From Silene conica (lineage: Eukaryota; Streptophyta; Magnoliopsida; Caryophyllales; Caryophyllaceae), in the NCBI GenBank assembly GCA_029255685.2, contig CM055318.2:4965001-5029000 (forward strand): DNA of 64,000 bases, given 5' to 3'. Positions 28,301 to 39,430 of this stretch are shown here, piece by piece (the first letter of the stretch is position 1; every line of letters begins with the position of its first letter). The notes under the pieces were generated by a model. It did not search any database. It was given only the letters and a program-made list of their open reading frames with translations, and was not told where the DNA came from. The position numbers and the translations under genes are program-made.

Positions 28301-30521
28301 CTTTCTATATCCAGTAAAAATAACGTATATCCTATACTTAGGCCCTGTTCTTTTCGGCTGTAAACGAGCTGAATTGAATTAATTGGAGTAGAGCTTAATT
28401 GAACTAAATTGAGTGGGAGTGAGGTGAAGTGAATTTAGCTGAATTAAAAGTTAATTTTGTGAAGAGATTAATTGAACATAATTTATTGAACGTAAATAAA
28501 ACCTAACGGGATATATAGTCAAGAAAAATTGAAAGGAATTGAAATTAAGCCAGAAAGAACAGGGCCTAATTCTAGGTAAGCTCTCACATAATGGTAATGG
28601 TAATGCGGTATCTTTGCACGTCAATAAAATTTCATCACTAAATCTTAAACACAATCTCTAGTCGAGTTTGAATAATGTAAAAAGAGGACGGAGGGATGAG
28701 GGAATGCCATTTCCATTTCGACAGTTCGCTTGAATTGAATTTCCTGTGTTCATTCACTGTCATATAAAAACATTATATTGGTAAATAATCGTTACTGAAT
28801 TTGCAGGCTTCAAAGTGGTTGACTTATGACTTCCCTCCGGCTGTGAAGGCAAAGGTCAATCGTCTCTGGGGTGGTGAATGGCACGGCCAAGCTCAGAAAT
28901 GGTAAGCTATCATGTTCAGTTAGAGTTGCATTTATTTTATAAGGCCCATATATGCTTCATGAAATAGTACAGTCCTATGGAGAAAAAGGTGTAAAGAAAC
29001 GGATCTGTTCAATTTGATGTTTCGTTTGAGACTTCATGTAAACTGTGTGGAGGAGACAGGAGGCGAATGTATTTTGGGATGGAGACTAAAGGAGAAAATG
29101 ATCTGAACTCGTTCATTTATGATCTGATATCAGAGGCTGTCTTAACATCGTTTTTAAACTAGGTAGCAGGACCGAGATTTCCCAGTTGCACGTCGTTATT
29201 GTAGGGGTATAATTGCATAGTTCTCTGAAGTGTAAGAGGCGTAGTGGGCGGTAGTGCCTTCAAATACGTTCCTGTAGGGCCTAGTAGTCTGAGTCCCCGA
29301 CCTTTAGCTGTTTCCATGTTCCTACGAGCTGTTGTTTTTTGTTTAGGCGTATGTTTATCTTCAGGCTGACTTAGAATTTAAAAAGTCATAAGGATGTAGG
29401 TTCGTCTTGATCTTTTTAGCCTTTCGGTGGTAGGTCGAATTTGACTCTGATTGATGTCAACCCCAAGTCATGAGTCACTTTCCAAAGACTTTACTCGCTT
29501 GCTAGCCGACGTATACTGCTCATGTTGTTGTTTTCGTTAGTTTTTGTAGGTCTATTTCTATTTGTACTGCATTTATGGAGTGATATGGACTTACATTAGT
29601 TACGTAGCTATGGAGTATTTACCATTGTTATAAAATTGACAGAATAAACGTCACTCGATTGTTTTTGAAAATCATCTACAACGACTAACTATTCTTCGAT
29701 TTTGAATTGTGATTGAAAAGGGAAAATGACCACTAAACCTTGTACCTTTTCCCATAAATTGCCATAGGCTCAAGTCGTTATGAGCATAAAATCCAATTTT
29801 TCCGTACCTTTCTCTATATACTTTTTTGTAACCCTTTTATTATTCACGTGACTCAAAATAACTATTTTTGGTATGTTTGATTGTTTTCATAACAATCGCG
29901 CCTGTTTTTATCATATTTCGTCTCTATTTTAATTTGTACCTCATTTTATTTCAAATGGCAAGTAGTCTCCCGATAACGGGTAATGCTGTTAATTTACAAG
30001 ATATTATTATTATTTTTTAATAAAAATTTACAAGATATTATTATACACACATTTAACACTTGAATTTCTAAAATAGGTTCCTCGTGCGATTTAAAGCAGA
30101 TGACCGCGAGATCAATTTGGCAACTGGGGAAGCGGAAGTAGAATTTTCAGAGTGGAAATGGGCAACACCTGAGGAGGTCATTGATCAGGTACGCTGCGCT
30201 TCAAAATTCTCGCACCTCATCAGTCTCATTCGACCTTTTTTTTTTCGTTATTAAAAAAATGACAAATCAATAAGTTTCTCGAAAACACATTTAAACATCT
30301 CTAAAGACACTTAGACACACAGTACCGTCTTTTCACAAGTTCTGGTTCAAGTATTTTTTTTGGGTATTTACTGTAAAACCGGTATACACTCGAATATTTA
30401 AGTAATTTTGCAACAGGCGGTGGACTATAAGAGGCCTGTTTATGAGGAAGTAATGCGAGCCTTCAAACCGCATTTCGACAACAATTCCCGAACTGCAAAA
30501 TGCTTGTCAGCCAAATGGTGA
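25335..30521 (+). CDS. NUDT25: Nudix hydrolase, NUDT25/RppH-like Ap4A hydrolase
   Basis: Six exons: 25335-25400, 27672-27722, 28007-28099, 28807-28901, 30077-30188, 30417-30521, giving 173 aa; all phases fit. Seen: start MEGLPSGYRPNVGICLIN, then GAWQMPQGGIEEGED, the Nudix box G-x5-E-x7-REL-x-EE-x-GV in exons 2-3, LWGGEWHGQAQKWFL spanning exons 4-5, and FSEWKWATPEEV. Known: this pattern is that of the plant asymmetric diadenosine tetraphosphate hydrolases related to bacterial RppH (Arabidopsis NUDT25, about 175 aa, presumed cytosolic). NUDT26 and NUDT27 are longer, with organelle targeting sequences; the short N terminus here argues for NUDT25. Introns 1 and 3 carry MITEs. All catalytic residues of the box are present, so it should be active. 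Confidence 0.92.
25534..25675. repeat. Short inverted repeat in Nudix intron 1
   Basis: TAAGACGGTTTT near 25546 and AAAACCGTCTTA near 25663 are exact reverse complements, separated by about 105 bases. The flanks TGTG match on both sides. It is likely a small MITE; related GAGACCGTCTTA text occurs near 1525. Confidence 0.5.
25914..26319. repeat. Recent 203-bp tandem duplication in Nudix intron 1
   Basis: Positions 25914-26116 are repeated at 26117-26319 with only one difference that I can see (GAATTAATT against GATTTAATT). Each copy includes part of a Stowaway-like TTTGTTTACGTTTTTATACT block and the first half of the GTTCTTTTCGGCTGAAACGA MITE, so the duplication cut a MITE in two. Confidence 0.9.
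26201..26408. mobile_element. MITE with TAA target duplication (GTTCTTTTCGGCT family)
   Basis: Left end GGTCCTGTTCTTTTCGGCT and right end GCCAGAAAGAACAGAGCC form terminal inverted repeats, flanked by TAA on both sides, as for PIF/Harbinger-derived Tourist elements. A truncated copy lies just upstream because of the tandem duplication, and a further copy is at 28341-28566. Confidence 0.75.
26412..26710. repeat. Cluster of Stowaway-like fragments
   Basis: Several runs of TCAATCATTTGTTTACG followed by TTTTATACTTTCTAAG occur in a row. The last one (about 26614-26702) looks complete: TACTCCCTCGGTTTGAATC at the left and GATGTGACGGAGGGATTA at the right. They lie within intron 1 of the Nudix gene. 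The rest of this intron, to 27671, has no recognisable feature. Confidence 0.55.
28341..28566. mobile_element. MITE of the GTTCTTTTCGGCT family in Nudix intron 3
   Basis: Left end GGCCCTGTTCTTTTCGGCT and right end AGCCAGAAAGAACAGGGCC are close inverted repeats. The flanks share TA (TTA left, TAA right). Its interior is clearly related to the element at 26201-26408 (AATTGGAGTAGAGCT and AGTGAATTTAG strings). It is non-coding. Confidence 0.75.
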
Positions 30522-32025
30522 TCTTCCGAGCGACCAAGTTTCGGATTCACCTTGCTTAAGTGTTGAATGGAAAAGCTTGTGTAAATTCATATAGAAGTTT
30601 TTTCTTTTTGACAATTGACTTTGTGTAGATCTTTCAAATTGAACAAATATTGGTAGTCTATGCGAGTTTCTTGTGCAGGGTTTCGCTTCGTTTGACTTGA
30701 TTGTCGATAGATCTCGCAAAACTAACCCGACTCGTATATAAATTGTCCCCTTAACCTAGATAGAAACACATATTTGAGCCGAAACAATCCAATCCAATCC
30801 AAAAATAACCCGTTCCTATTCAAAAGAATTTGAGTTGACCTGAATCGATTAATTTGAAGTTAATTGTATATCCACCTACAAAAGAAACTTTATAGTCACA
30901 ATTAGAGGTACCAGTTAGGTTTGGGTCGGGTCTTAATCCGGTCAAGTTAGGTTAGTTTATGTTAAATTTTTGGGTGTTATTGGGTCTGGTCTAGTTCGCC
31001 AGATTGATCTAATATGGCGACATTTGTAAAATGTAAATTTGTGACAATAGACTAGAAAATATCTAAAAGAAATCTAGCCCAATTTCTACTAACCCGATAA
31101 TAATGCACCCATAAGAGTTAAAGACTGACCCATTTAAAACTGTTAACCAAATTATATGATAAGTATTAGGAAACGTTGAAAGTTTTGTCATTATTATCAC
31201 CATAAGGTCCTGGTCATATTAGAGTACGATTTCTCCATAATGTTAACGAGAGACCTCTCACATGTTAATATTTTATATTCTTTTTTTTTCTTATACTATG
31301 TTTCTCACTTACTTAACGAAACACGATCTCTCAAGATACTAAATGTAAAATATAAGACGGATACTTCTCTTAAACAAGACTTACTGGACTCAGAATCCGA
31401 GTTCAGAATTGGACCCAAAAGAATATTTTACGGGTCAGTCGTAAGAAGTCACAGGTTCACAGCACAAAGAAACGAAGGAAGGTCTTTGTCAATTGTCAGC
31501 ATAAGATAAGAACTCGGATTTATCTTGATTGGAATATACAAGTGTGAGTTCACAATCACACATTATTCACACACAATCACGCTATATTATTGACAAGTCC
31601 ATTTTGGCTGCTATTTTTTAAATTATTTGTACGGATTCTGGGTAAAGATACTAACATTAATGTCAAACCTTCATTGCCTAATCTCGCACTCTCATGAGTC
31701 ATGAACACCATTTTTAATTATTCTGTATTAAATACTCCGTATACAAAATGTGATCCAATGTATTAATTATAAAAAAATGTGATCCAATGATGGAGTTTAG
31801 GAATCAAAGTTGAAAACCAATAGTAATTACTAATTTAGTAATATCGAAACAATATATGTAATTGTCTATACATGTGGAGCATAGTGATTAAAATTTGGAT
31901 AAATTTGCATAAGATTCGCGTTTAAACGTCTTCATAAGTAATCTTATACGGTATTTGTGGTTGAGTGGCTGAATCGAGTTAATTTTAACTTTTTTAAGAG
32001 GGAGTAGTAGTAACTAACTCACTTA
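30522..32025. other. Spacer downstream of the Nudix gene
   Basis: The 3' UTR of the Nudix gene is followed by AT-rich DNA. A short GGTTTGGGTCGGG block at about 30905-31010 resembles degraded hAT-type sequence. No gene is supported; an 89-codon open frame at 31240-31509 shows nothing recognisable. Confidence 0.4.
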
Positions 32026-32313
32026 GGGGTCGTTTGGTTCAGTGCGTAGGAATAGAATGAAATGGAATGAGAAACCATAATGGTATGGGGTTCTAATTCC
32101 ATTCCATTAAAAACTTGTTTGGTTCATTTTAATAATAAACATAAAGGAATGAAGTTGGAATCCAAGGGGGAGAGGTGGGTATGGGATTCCAAGGGGTTGG
32201 GGTGGAGTTAGAATCCATTGGGTATCTAACTCCATTCCAAAATCACTCAACCAAACACTTGAATCAACCAAATCCATTCCATTCCATTCCAAAGTAGTCA
32301 ACCAAACACCCCC
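32026..32313. mobile_element. Tourist-like MITE, copy 1 (TTA target duplication)
   Basis: Left end GGGGTCGTTTGGTTC, right end AACCAAACACCCCC, flanked by TTA at 32023-32025 and 32314-32316. The interior carries ATGGAATGAGAAACCATA and ATTCCATTCCATT strings. Non-coding. Confidence 0.8.
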
Positions 32314-32369
32314 TTATTGTTACCGATAAGAGTATAAGACTTTCACTCATCTCGGTCCACATCCATTTA

Positions 32370-32652
32370 GGGGGTGTTTGGTTGGGGGAATGAGAATGGA
32401 ATGAATTCTAGGCATTTTAATGTTTGGTTGAGACATTTTGGAATGGATTTAGAATCCATCGGGAATCTCATTATGCCCCAATCTCTGGAATCCCATACCC
32501 AACTCCTCCTGGATTCAAACTCCATCCCTTTACGTTTATTTTTCTAATAACCAAACATGTTTTGAAAGACATGGACTTAGAACCCCATACCACTATGATT
32601 TCTCATTCCAATTCATTCTATTCCATTCCTATAGAGTAAACCAAACGACCCC
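32370..32652. mobile_element. Tourist-like MITE, copy 2, opposite orientation
   Basis: Left end GGGGGTGTTTGGTTGGGG, right end AAACCAAACGACCCC, flanked by TTA at 32367-32369 and 32653-32655. Its interior is the reverse-complement relative of the copy at 32026-32313 (ATTTCTCATTCCAATTCATT against AATGGAATGAGAAA), so the two form one large inverted repeat about 0.7 kb upstream of the carboxypeptidase gene. Confidence 0.8.
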
Positions 32653-32777
32653 TTAATCCATTATCCATCTGTCATCTATTTAAGTTGAATTTTCATCTAC
32701 CTCTACAAATTCCGGGACATTAAATTTTACCCCAATACGGTCGAAATCTACGTCAATAACAAATCAATCTTAAATCC

Positions 32778-33056
32778 AACTCCCTCCTATTCCGAATAAA
32801 TGTCACATTTGCCATTTTCGTCTATTCACCTAATTGTCACATATTCCATTTTGGGACATATTTTTGACCATAAAAGGACAACCTTACCCTTTGTACTTTA
32901 CTTATTTTACACTAAAACCACCCCTAACCCAACCCCTAATTGTCACATATTTCATTTTGGGACATATTTTTGACCATAAAAGGACAACCTTACCCTTAGT
33001 CCTTAAATCTTGTGCCCTCCCTCAAATGTGACAATTATTGAGAATAGGAGAAAGTA
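32778..33056. mobile_element. Stowaway-like MITE with internal duplication
   Basis: Left end ACTCCCTCCTATTCCGAATA and right end TTGAGAATAGGAGAAAGTA are imperfect inverted repeats. Inside, a block of about 60 bp with TTTTGGGACATATTTTTGAC and CATAAAAGGACAACC occurs twice (about 32832-32892 and 32938-32997) with very few changes. Confidence 0.7.
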
Positions 33057-33359
33057 TTAGTTATGTTACTCAACAAACAATCACCGTATTAGTGCTGGTA
33101 CGATCGCACCCATCCATTTCGTTCATAACAAACCCCTAAATCAAATTAAAGTCCTTTTAATGAATTAGTATGAGCACCACGTGAAGTGCGCTCCTCATCT
33201 TACTAAAACAAAACAAGAACATCAGTTGCAAAACACAAAGATGAAGATTCCTCACTAACACATCCCTATTTCCTCGTCATTTTCCCTTCAATCTTCCCAT
33301 ATTTCCTCCTTAAATTCCTCACTCAAAATCCCCAGAAAACAACAACCAAATTAAACAAA

Positions 33360-34703
33360 ATGAATTCTCAATTCTTCACAATTCTTCTTCTTTCAATCTC
33401 AACTTTACTCATAAATCTACCATCAATTTCATCATCAACAATCCCAACTGAAGCAATCCCAACTAAATCAGGCTACTTAAAGGTAAATTCAACTTCCGGT
33501 TCATCAATATTTTACACTTTTTACGAAGCGCAACAGCCAATTTCCTCCATTGCTAAAACCCCGCTTCTTATATGGCTTCAAGGCGGCCCGGGTTGTTCTT
33601 CTATGATCGGGAATTTCTTTGAACTCGGCCCATGGCGGGTTAATAGTTCTTTAGAGCTTGAACCGAATCTGTACCCATGGAACCGTCTTTTCGGGTTGGT
33701 TTTTTTTGATAATCCGATTGGTACAGGGTTTAGTATAGCTGCTACACCCGATGAAATCCCGAGTAACCAACGTGGTGTTGCGAAACATCTTTACGTTGCG
33801 CTAAAAGCGTTTATTAAAACCGATAAGAAGTTGTTTGGTAAACGGCCGGTTTATATTACCGGCGAAAGTTACGCAGGGAAATATGGACCGTCTTTAGGGT
33901 ATTATATTGTACGAAGAAATGCATGGGTTCATAAGAAAAAACGGATTAATTTGCATGGGGTTGCGGTTGGGAACGGGTTAACTGACCCGGAAAGTCAAGT
34001 TAAAACTCACGGGTTAAATGCGTATTATTCCGGGTTGATTAACGAGAATCAAAGGGCAGAATTAGACGACGCGCAAAAGGAAGTTGTTAAGTTAATTGAG
34101 GGTAAAAAATGGGGTGAAGCGACGAATGCAAGAAATACGATTTTAAATATGCTGCAAAATTTCACGGGATTAGCTACATTGTACGATGTACGAAGGAAAA
34201 CACCGTATGAGACGGAATTAGTTGAGCAGTTTTTACGAGACGGGGAGGTTAGGAAGGCGTTAGGGGTGAGTAAAAAGTCGAAAGTATTTGAGGAATGTAG
34301 TGACGAGGTAGGGAAGGCGTTACATGAGGATGTAATGAAGAGTGTTAAGTATAAATTGGAGTATTTGTTAAAGAAGAAGGTTAAGGTGTTGTTATACCAA
34401 GGAGGGGATGATTTGAGAGACGGGGTTGTGTCGGTTGAGGCGTATTTGAAGCGGTTGAAGTGGGACGGGTTGAAGGCGTTTGGAGGTTCGGAAAGACGGG
34501 TTTGGGTGGTACGAGGGGAGGTAGCAGGGTATGTGCAAAAATGGGGGAGTTTGAGTGAGGTAACTGTGTTGGGTGCAGGGCATTTAGTGCCTTATGATCA
34601 AGGGTTGAATTCTCAGGTTATGATTCAGGATTGGGTTTTAGGAAGAGGGTTTTTTGTTGATGATAAGATTGAATCTAAATATTATCAAATTATTGCATCT
34701 TAG
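33360..34703 (+). CDS. SCPL50: Serine carboxypeptidase-like protein, SCPL50 type
   Basis: One exon, 447 aa. Seen: signal peptide (about residues 1-26, LLLSISTLLINLPSISSS), the S10 family substrate loop WLQGGPGCSSMIGNF, catalytic serine in ITGESYAGKYGP, the acid-residue region VLLYQGGDDLRDGVVS, and the catalytic histidine in VLGAGHLVPYDQ. Known: S10 enzymes are secretory or vacuolar and act as carboxypeptidases, or in some plant lines as acyltransferases. The DLRDGVVS and AGYVQKW strings and the lack of introns match the SCPL50/51 branch (Arabidopsis SCPL50 is also intronless). The whole triad region is present, so it is probably active; its substrate is not known from sequence. MITEs crowd the upstream 1.3 kb. 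Confidence 0.92.
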   Translation: MNSQFFTILLLSISTLLINLPSISSSTIPTEAIPTKSGYLKVNSTSGSSIFYTFYEAQQPISSIAKTPLLIWLQGGPGCSSMIGNFFELGPWRVNSSLELEPNLYPWNRLFGLVFFDNPIGTGFSIAATPDEIPSNQRGVAKHLYVALKAFIKTDKKLFGKRPVYITGESYAGKYGPSLGYYIVRRNAWVHKKKRINLHGVAVGNGLTDPESQVKTHGLNAYYSGLINENQRAELDDAQKEVVKLIEGKKWGEATNARNTILNMLQNFTGLATLYDVRRKTPYETELVEQFLRDGEVRKALGVSKKSKVFEECSDEVGKALHEDVMKSVKYKLEYLLKKKVKVLLYQGGDDLRDGVVSVEAYLKRLKWDGLKAFGGSERRVWVVRGEVAGYVQKWGSLSEVTVLGAGHLVPYDQGLNSQVMIQDWVLGRGFFVDDKIESKYYQIIAS

Positions 34704-36236
34704 TTTGGATAATTTACCTTTGAATTCAATGAAAAAATTGTGAAATTTGTGTTGTTAATTGTTGATTTTAGTATTTTTTTTTATGTTTGAATGTGAATTA
34801 TTGGTAGAATGTAGATGCTATGATGGAATAATTTGAAGTATTATGTTGTTGATGATCATAATTTTGCGAGGTAGTTCATATGTCTCGGCTATTTGTTTAC
34901 GTTTTACTGTAAGATACTGTAAGATACTGTAAGGAGTATTTTAATCAAAGGTAAACAAAGGATTAAGACACCTCAGATTAGTTTGACCAATGTGAAATTG
35001 TGCAGGGTTTAAGATGTTTATACAATTTGTCTTAGCTTGCCCTGTAAAATTGCAGGGTTCAGGTTTGTTTTGCTGATCATTCAAGCTTTTCTTTATGTAT
35101 GTTGCTCTATAGAGTATGTGGCACCGGATTTTATTTAAAACCGTTTTAAATTCAAGCAAAAAACCTGACAAGTTATATATAGCATATACTATTAGTATTA
35201 GCTATAATGACTTAAAACAGTCTTTAGCAAGACTAATTCACTTACGCCTCATCTCCATCATTTTCTTTGTTCATTTCATTTCACCCCTAAAAGGAAGTGA
35301 AATCAAGTTACAAGAATTTGTTTTTCTTAGTTAATGTTAGTAGTAAGTCTTGTTTGTGACGGGTTACCATTTGTGACAGATATTTTGTGAGATAAAACAG
35401 ATACAAAATGAGTTAGTGGAAAAAGGGAACCACATGAATAGTGTCAGAGAGAGAGAGAAAGTGGATATTTTGTGAGAGGAAATGGTATCCGTCACAAGCT
35501 TGTGACAGATATCGCCGTCGCAAATGAGAATTTGTGTAATGTTAGCTAATTTCAGTGTAGTTCAGTTTAACTTCATTCAGTGTAGTTCGATTGATCTCTT
35601 CACATCAGTCAACTTTATTCAGTTCATTTCAGGTCAACGGCTCAACTCTAAAGCCCGTTTTTTCAAGTTAATTACAGATTATTCTAAATTGAACTTCTTT
35701 AAATAAAACTTGTAGAAAATGGGTACATATTGAATTGCATTTTTCTAAAATGAACTTACAAATAAAATTATAGAAGTCGAACTTCCCTGAAACGGATTTA
35801 CAGAAACTAGATTTTTCTAAATCGAACTTATAAAAGAGAAACTGAATTTGAAAAAGTGACTCCATGTAAATGATCATGTCACAAGTCGAGGACATAATTT
35901 ACTCTCACAATAAAGCAAGTAGACATGCAAGTGATAGATAATTGAGCACTTTATGGATAGTCCAACTTGCATTATGTGAGAGGGGCACTATTCATCTTCA
36001 ACTTATAACAATAGTATCCGTATTCAATGAAAATTTATGTTAAAGTTTTTATAGTGGATCCTCGAGTTCTTGGGTTTGTTTCAAAGTTTATTTGGGCCCT
36101 TAAAAAAAGCTATAGTAGTGCTCGCTCCAATACCAAGAAGGAATGGAGGGTCCAATGCCCTTTGGACTCGGTCCTGATTCCTGATAATGCCCATACCTTG
36201 CCAAGGTACAGATTCTTTATACCTTTTGTAAGAAAA
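34704..36236. other. Spacer downstream of the SCPL50-like gene
   Basis: Mostly AT-rich DNA with no gene. A Stowaway-like scrap (TCGGCTATTTGTTTACG) is at about 34880. One dispersed MITE is listed separately at 35346-35533. At 35550-35830 there is TTCAGTT-rich text of the kind seen in degenerate MITEs (compare 54530-54715). Confidence 0.4.
35346..35533. mobile_element. Dispersed MITE, copy 1
   Basis: About 188 bp, closely similar to 43530-43712: both hold ATTTTGTGAGATAAAA, ACAAAATGAGTTAGTGGA, CATGAATAGTGTCAGAGAGA and GGTATCCGTC. The ends GTCTTGTTTGTGACGG and CCGTCGCAAATGAGAAT are imperfect inverted repeats. No coding sequence. Confidence 0.7.
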
Positions 36237-39200
36237 CTAGTTTTGGAGCCCGTGAAAATCACGGGATCATTAATAATTTACTGTGTTTAAGTGTTAATTT
36301 GTGAATAACTTATATGAAGTAGTCCCTCTCTCAATCATTTGTTTAAAACGAACACGACTGGGGGAACGGTATTTTAAAACAAATGTTTAATACAATCCAA
36401 TTTTTGATTCAGAAGGATAGTCAAACCAAAATGTGAATAATTTGGTTGTTTTGAAGCGACCATCTAAAAATTGTATTAAAATTTATTTTCTACTCTCATA
36501 AAGAAGTCACCCTTTCATATATAAACAATTTGCATTGAAATTTTATTTTCTACTCCATATGCAGTTATAACCTCCTAACTTCGAAATATATATGAACAAT
36601 TCTATTACTAATTCTCTCAAAATTTTATGAATGAAAGGAAAATAAAAAATATGTTACATAAATAAAGTGTATATATAATAATGATGAAAGAAAAGTTAAA
36701 AGGTCATTTCATTAATAAAATAAAATAATGGTTAAATAAATGAGGTAAATTATGAGAGAAGATCAATTACAAATTTTTTTTGTTTATATATACCTTCTAT
36801 TTTTAAAAAAAATTTAACTTCTAGTTTTCAATTTTCTTAAACTGGTAATCCATGTCACTTTTTTTTTATCATATCACATAAAAGTTGCCACATTACAATT
36901 AAACTTGTCATGTCACATTTTTTAGGTTAGCCTTTTAATACGATTTTATAGATTTGGGACAAAGTAAGAGAGTAAAGTAAATATCAAAACTTTGTAGATG
37001 ACTCTAATAATAATTATTAGTAGTATAAGATGGGAAAAAGTAATTAAACCTCCATCGAAATCACGCAACAAATAGAGATTTATATACAATTCCAAACATA
37101 GATTATTCAAATTCGATCATGCATCCAAAAGTGTAATCATAACAATGGTATTATTCTTCATGCGAAATATTAACAATTCCTAATTCATGAGAAATAAAAT
37201 ATAAACAGATCATTTCAAAAAGAACATTTATCTAAAAAAACATTGCGAGTTATAGAATAATATATTTGATGGAAACAAAAAAATGATTTAAAGGCTTGAA
37301 AGCATTGGAATTGGAACAACAAATTGGAGAATATGAATCGGTTTCTAACTAATTAATTACTAATCGTGCATATTTTTCATTATGAATATATTTATAACAC
37401 TATGATATGATAAAATTGACATATGTGCATCGTACTTTAACACTTTGACTAAGCAATTTGATTTCTAACATGTTTGACAAAATAAAAATAGAACATAAGT
37501 GTTACAAAGGAGATTAACGTGTAGGAAAATGTGAATAACAATAATGTTACATGTCAATAACTTATTAAAGATTTTTGTTAGCTTTCGATGTTTCAAATAC
37601 ACCATTGCAGAAAGAAAAAAAATCGGCAAAAATAAAAGAGTCATCCAAATCAAGAAAATATCTGTAAAGAAGATTCATAGCTATTATTTTCAATCTCGTG
37701 CATTGTTATTTATATGTGAGTATGACATCCCCTGCAATATTAATGTAAACACAAAAATAATAACTGATAAGATTCTAATTGATTCAAAACATATTAAAAA
37801 TAAAAAGAGAATAATTAACTTAGTTCTCCGCGTATACTTTAGCTAGAATTTTTTTGACTAAAGTTGAAAATTTAACCTCCTGCAATATTAATATAAACAC
37901 ACAAAAAAAAACTAATAAGATTATAATTGATTCAAAACATAATAAAAATAAGAAGTGAATAATTAATTTAGTTCTCTAGGTATAGCTCACCCACCAATTT
38001 TTGACTAAAGATGAAAATTCATTCTACTACAATACTAAAACAAATACAAAAAATAATAAATAATAAGATTATAATTAATTCAAAACATAATAAAAAAAAA
38101 TAATAACTACTTTACTTTTCTATGTATACTTTAGTACTAATTTTTTGAATAAAGTTGAAATTAGAGTTGTTATAATAGTTACATATGAAATTTTTTGCAA
38201 CTAATAATTCTTTCAAAATTTTATGAATAGAGCGAAGATAAAAAAAAATATGGAATATACAAACTGAGTATATATAGTAAATGAAAAGAAAGTTAAAAGG
38301 TCATTTCATTTAGTAAAGGAAATAATAGTTAATTAATAAAGGTATATAAATAACTAACAAAAATTACGAGAGGAGATCAAGGGTTATTTTTTTTTTTTTT
38401 GTGTTTAAAGCTTATATTTTTTAATTTCTTAACTTATATTTTTTTTTCTTAAATTGATAATCCATGTCACTTTTTTTCGCCATGTCACATTTAAAGTTGT
38501 CATGTCACATTTAATTTTGTCATGCCACACTTCTTAGGCTACCCTTTTAATTAGATTTTATAGATAATTTTTTTTAGATAAATACTTTATAAATAGCTTA
38601 TCTTGGCACATGATGATAAAAAACTATTTAATTTAGCGTTTCAATTATATAGTATAAGTATACTATTTATACAATATATTTTTCACTTATGATTACGGAG
38701 TAAATTTGTTACTTTTTATATTCCAAAAGAACTTTAATATTTTAGATAAGACGTTGAATAAATTCTAAAAATTATTATAGACAAAAGAAAGGTCAAAAGT
38801 GTATTAGAAGCTAGTAACCTCACCTAATAATTTAACCTTTTAATATTTTTTTAGAGTGTGAAATATAATAATAATTAAAATGTTTTAGTTTTTAGATAAA
38901 TACTTTGTAAATAACTTATCTTTACACGCAAGTACGCAACAATAAATAAGTTACTGTAATAATTAGCCTTTAAATTATATTGTATAGATAGATGTATATA
39001 ATTTAATCTTTATAGCAAAACTAAATAGTTGCATGATGTAAATTCAGTGATGTGTTTTTTTATTTGGGAATTAACTTATTCTAACAATGAACATGCAAAT
39101 TTTAAATTTAGCATGCATTTTGATTTATTAATTGTTGTTAAATTTATTAAAAATTAAGAGTTTAAACTTTATTCGTTATTATTCTATTTAAATATTTGAT

Positions 39201-39430
39201 ATGCATTTAATGCTTGTAAATTTATTAGTTTTTATTCTATTTTCTTTAAAATTAATAATGATATTATGCTATTTAAAAAACTTGGTATGCATTTAATGCT
39301 TCTAAATTCATTAGTTTTTTATTATTTTTTATTTTTTAAAATAATGATGATGATGTGGCTTGCTAAAATTTCTCTAAAGTGAAATGGTGAAATGTGGTGC
39401 TTTGTCTTGCCTTTTTATATTATATATAGA
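36237..39430 (-). mobile_element. Non-autonomous Helitron, 3.2 kb
   Basis: On the minus strand the element begins at 39430 with TCTATATATAATATAAAAAG directly after an A, and ends at 36237 with the hairpin CCCGTGATTTTCACGGG, eight bases, then CTAG directly before a T. This is the Helitron arrangement (5' TC, 3' hairpin plus CTRR, insertion between A and T, no target duplication). It has no Rep/helicase gene. Inside are a tandem repeat (37731-38168) and a diverged direct repeat of about 360 bp (36603-36952 and 38203-38568) sharing TAATCCATGTCACTTTTTTT and AAAAGGTCATTTCATT. Confidence 0.8.
37731..38168. repeat. Three tandem units of about 147 bp inside the Helitron
   Basis: Units start at 37731, 37879 and about 38027 (CCTGCAATATTAAT and variants). 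Each has AATAAGATTATAATTGATTC or a close form, AAAACATAATAAAAATAA and a TTTGACTAAAGTTGAAA end. The first two are more alike than the third. Confidence 0.75.
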
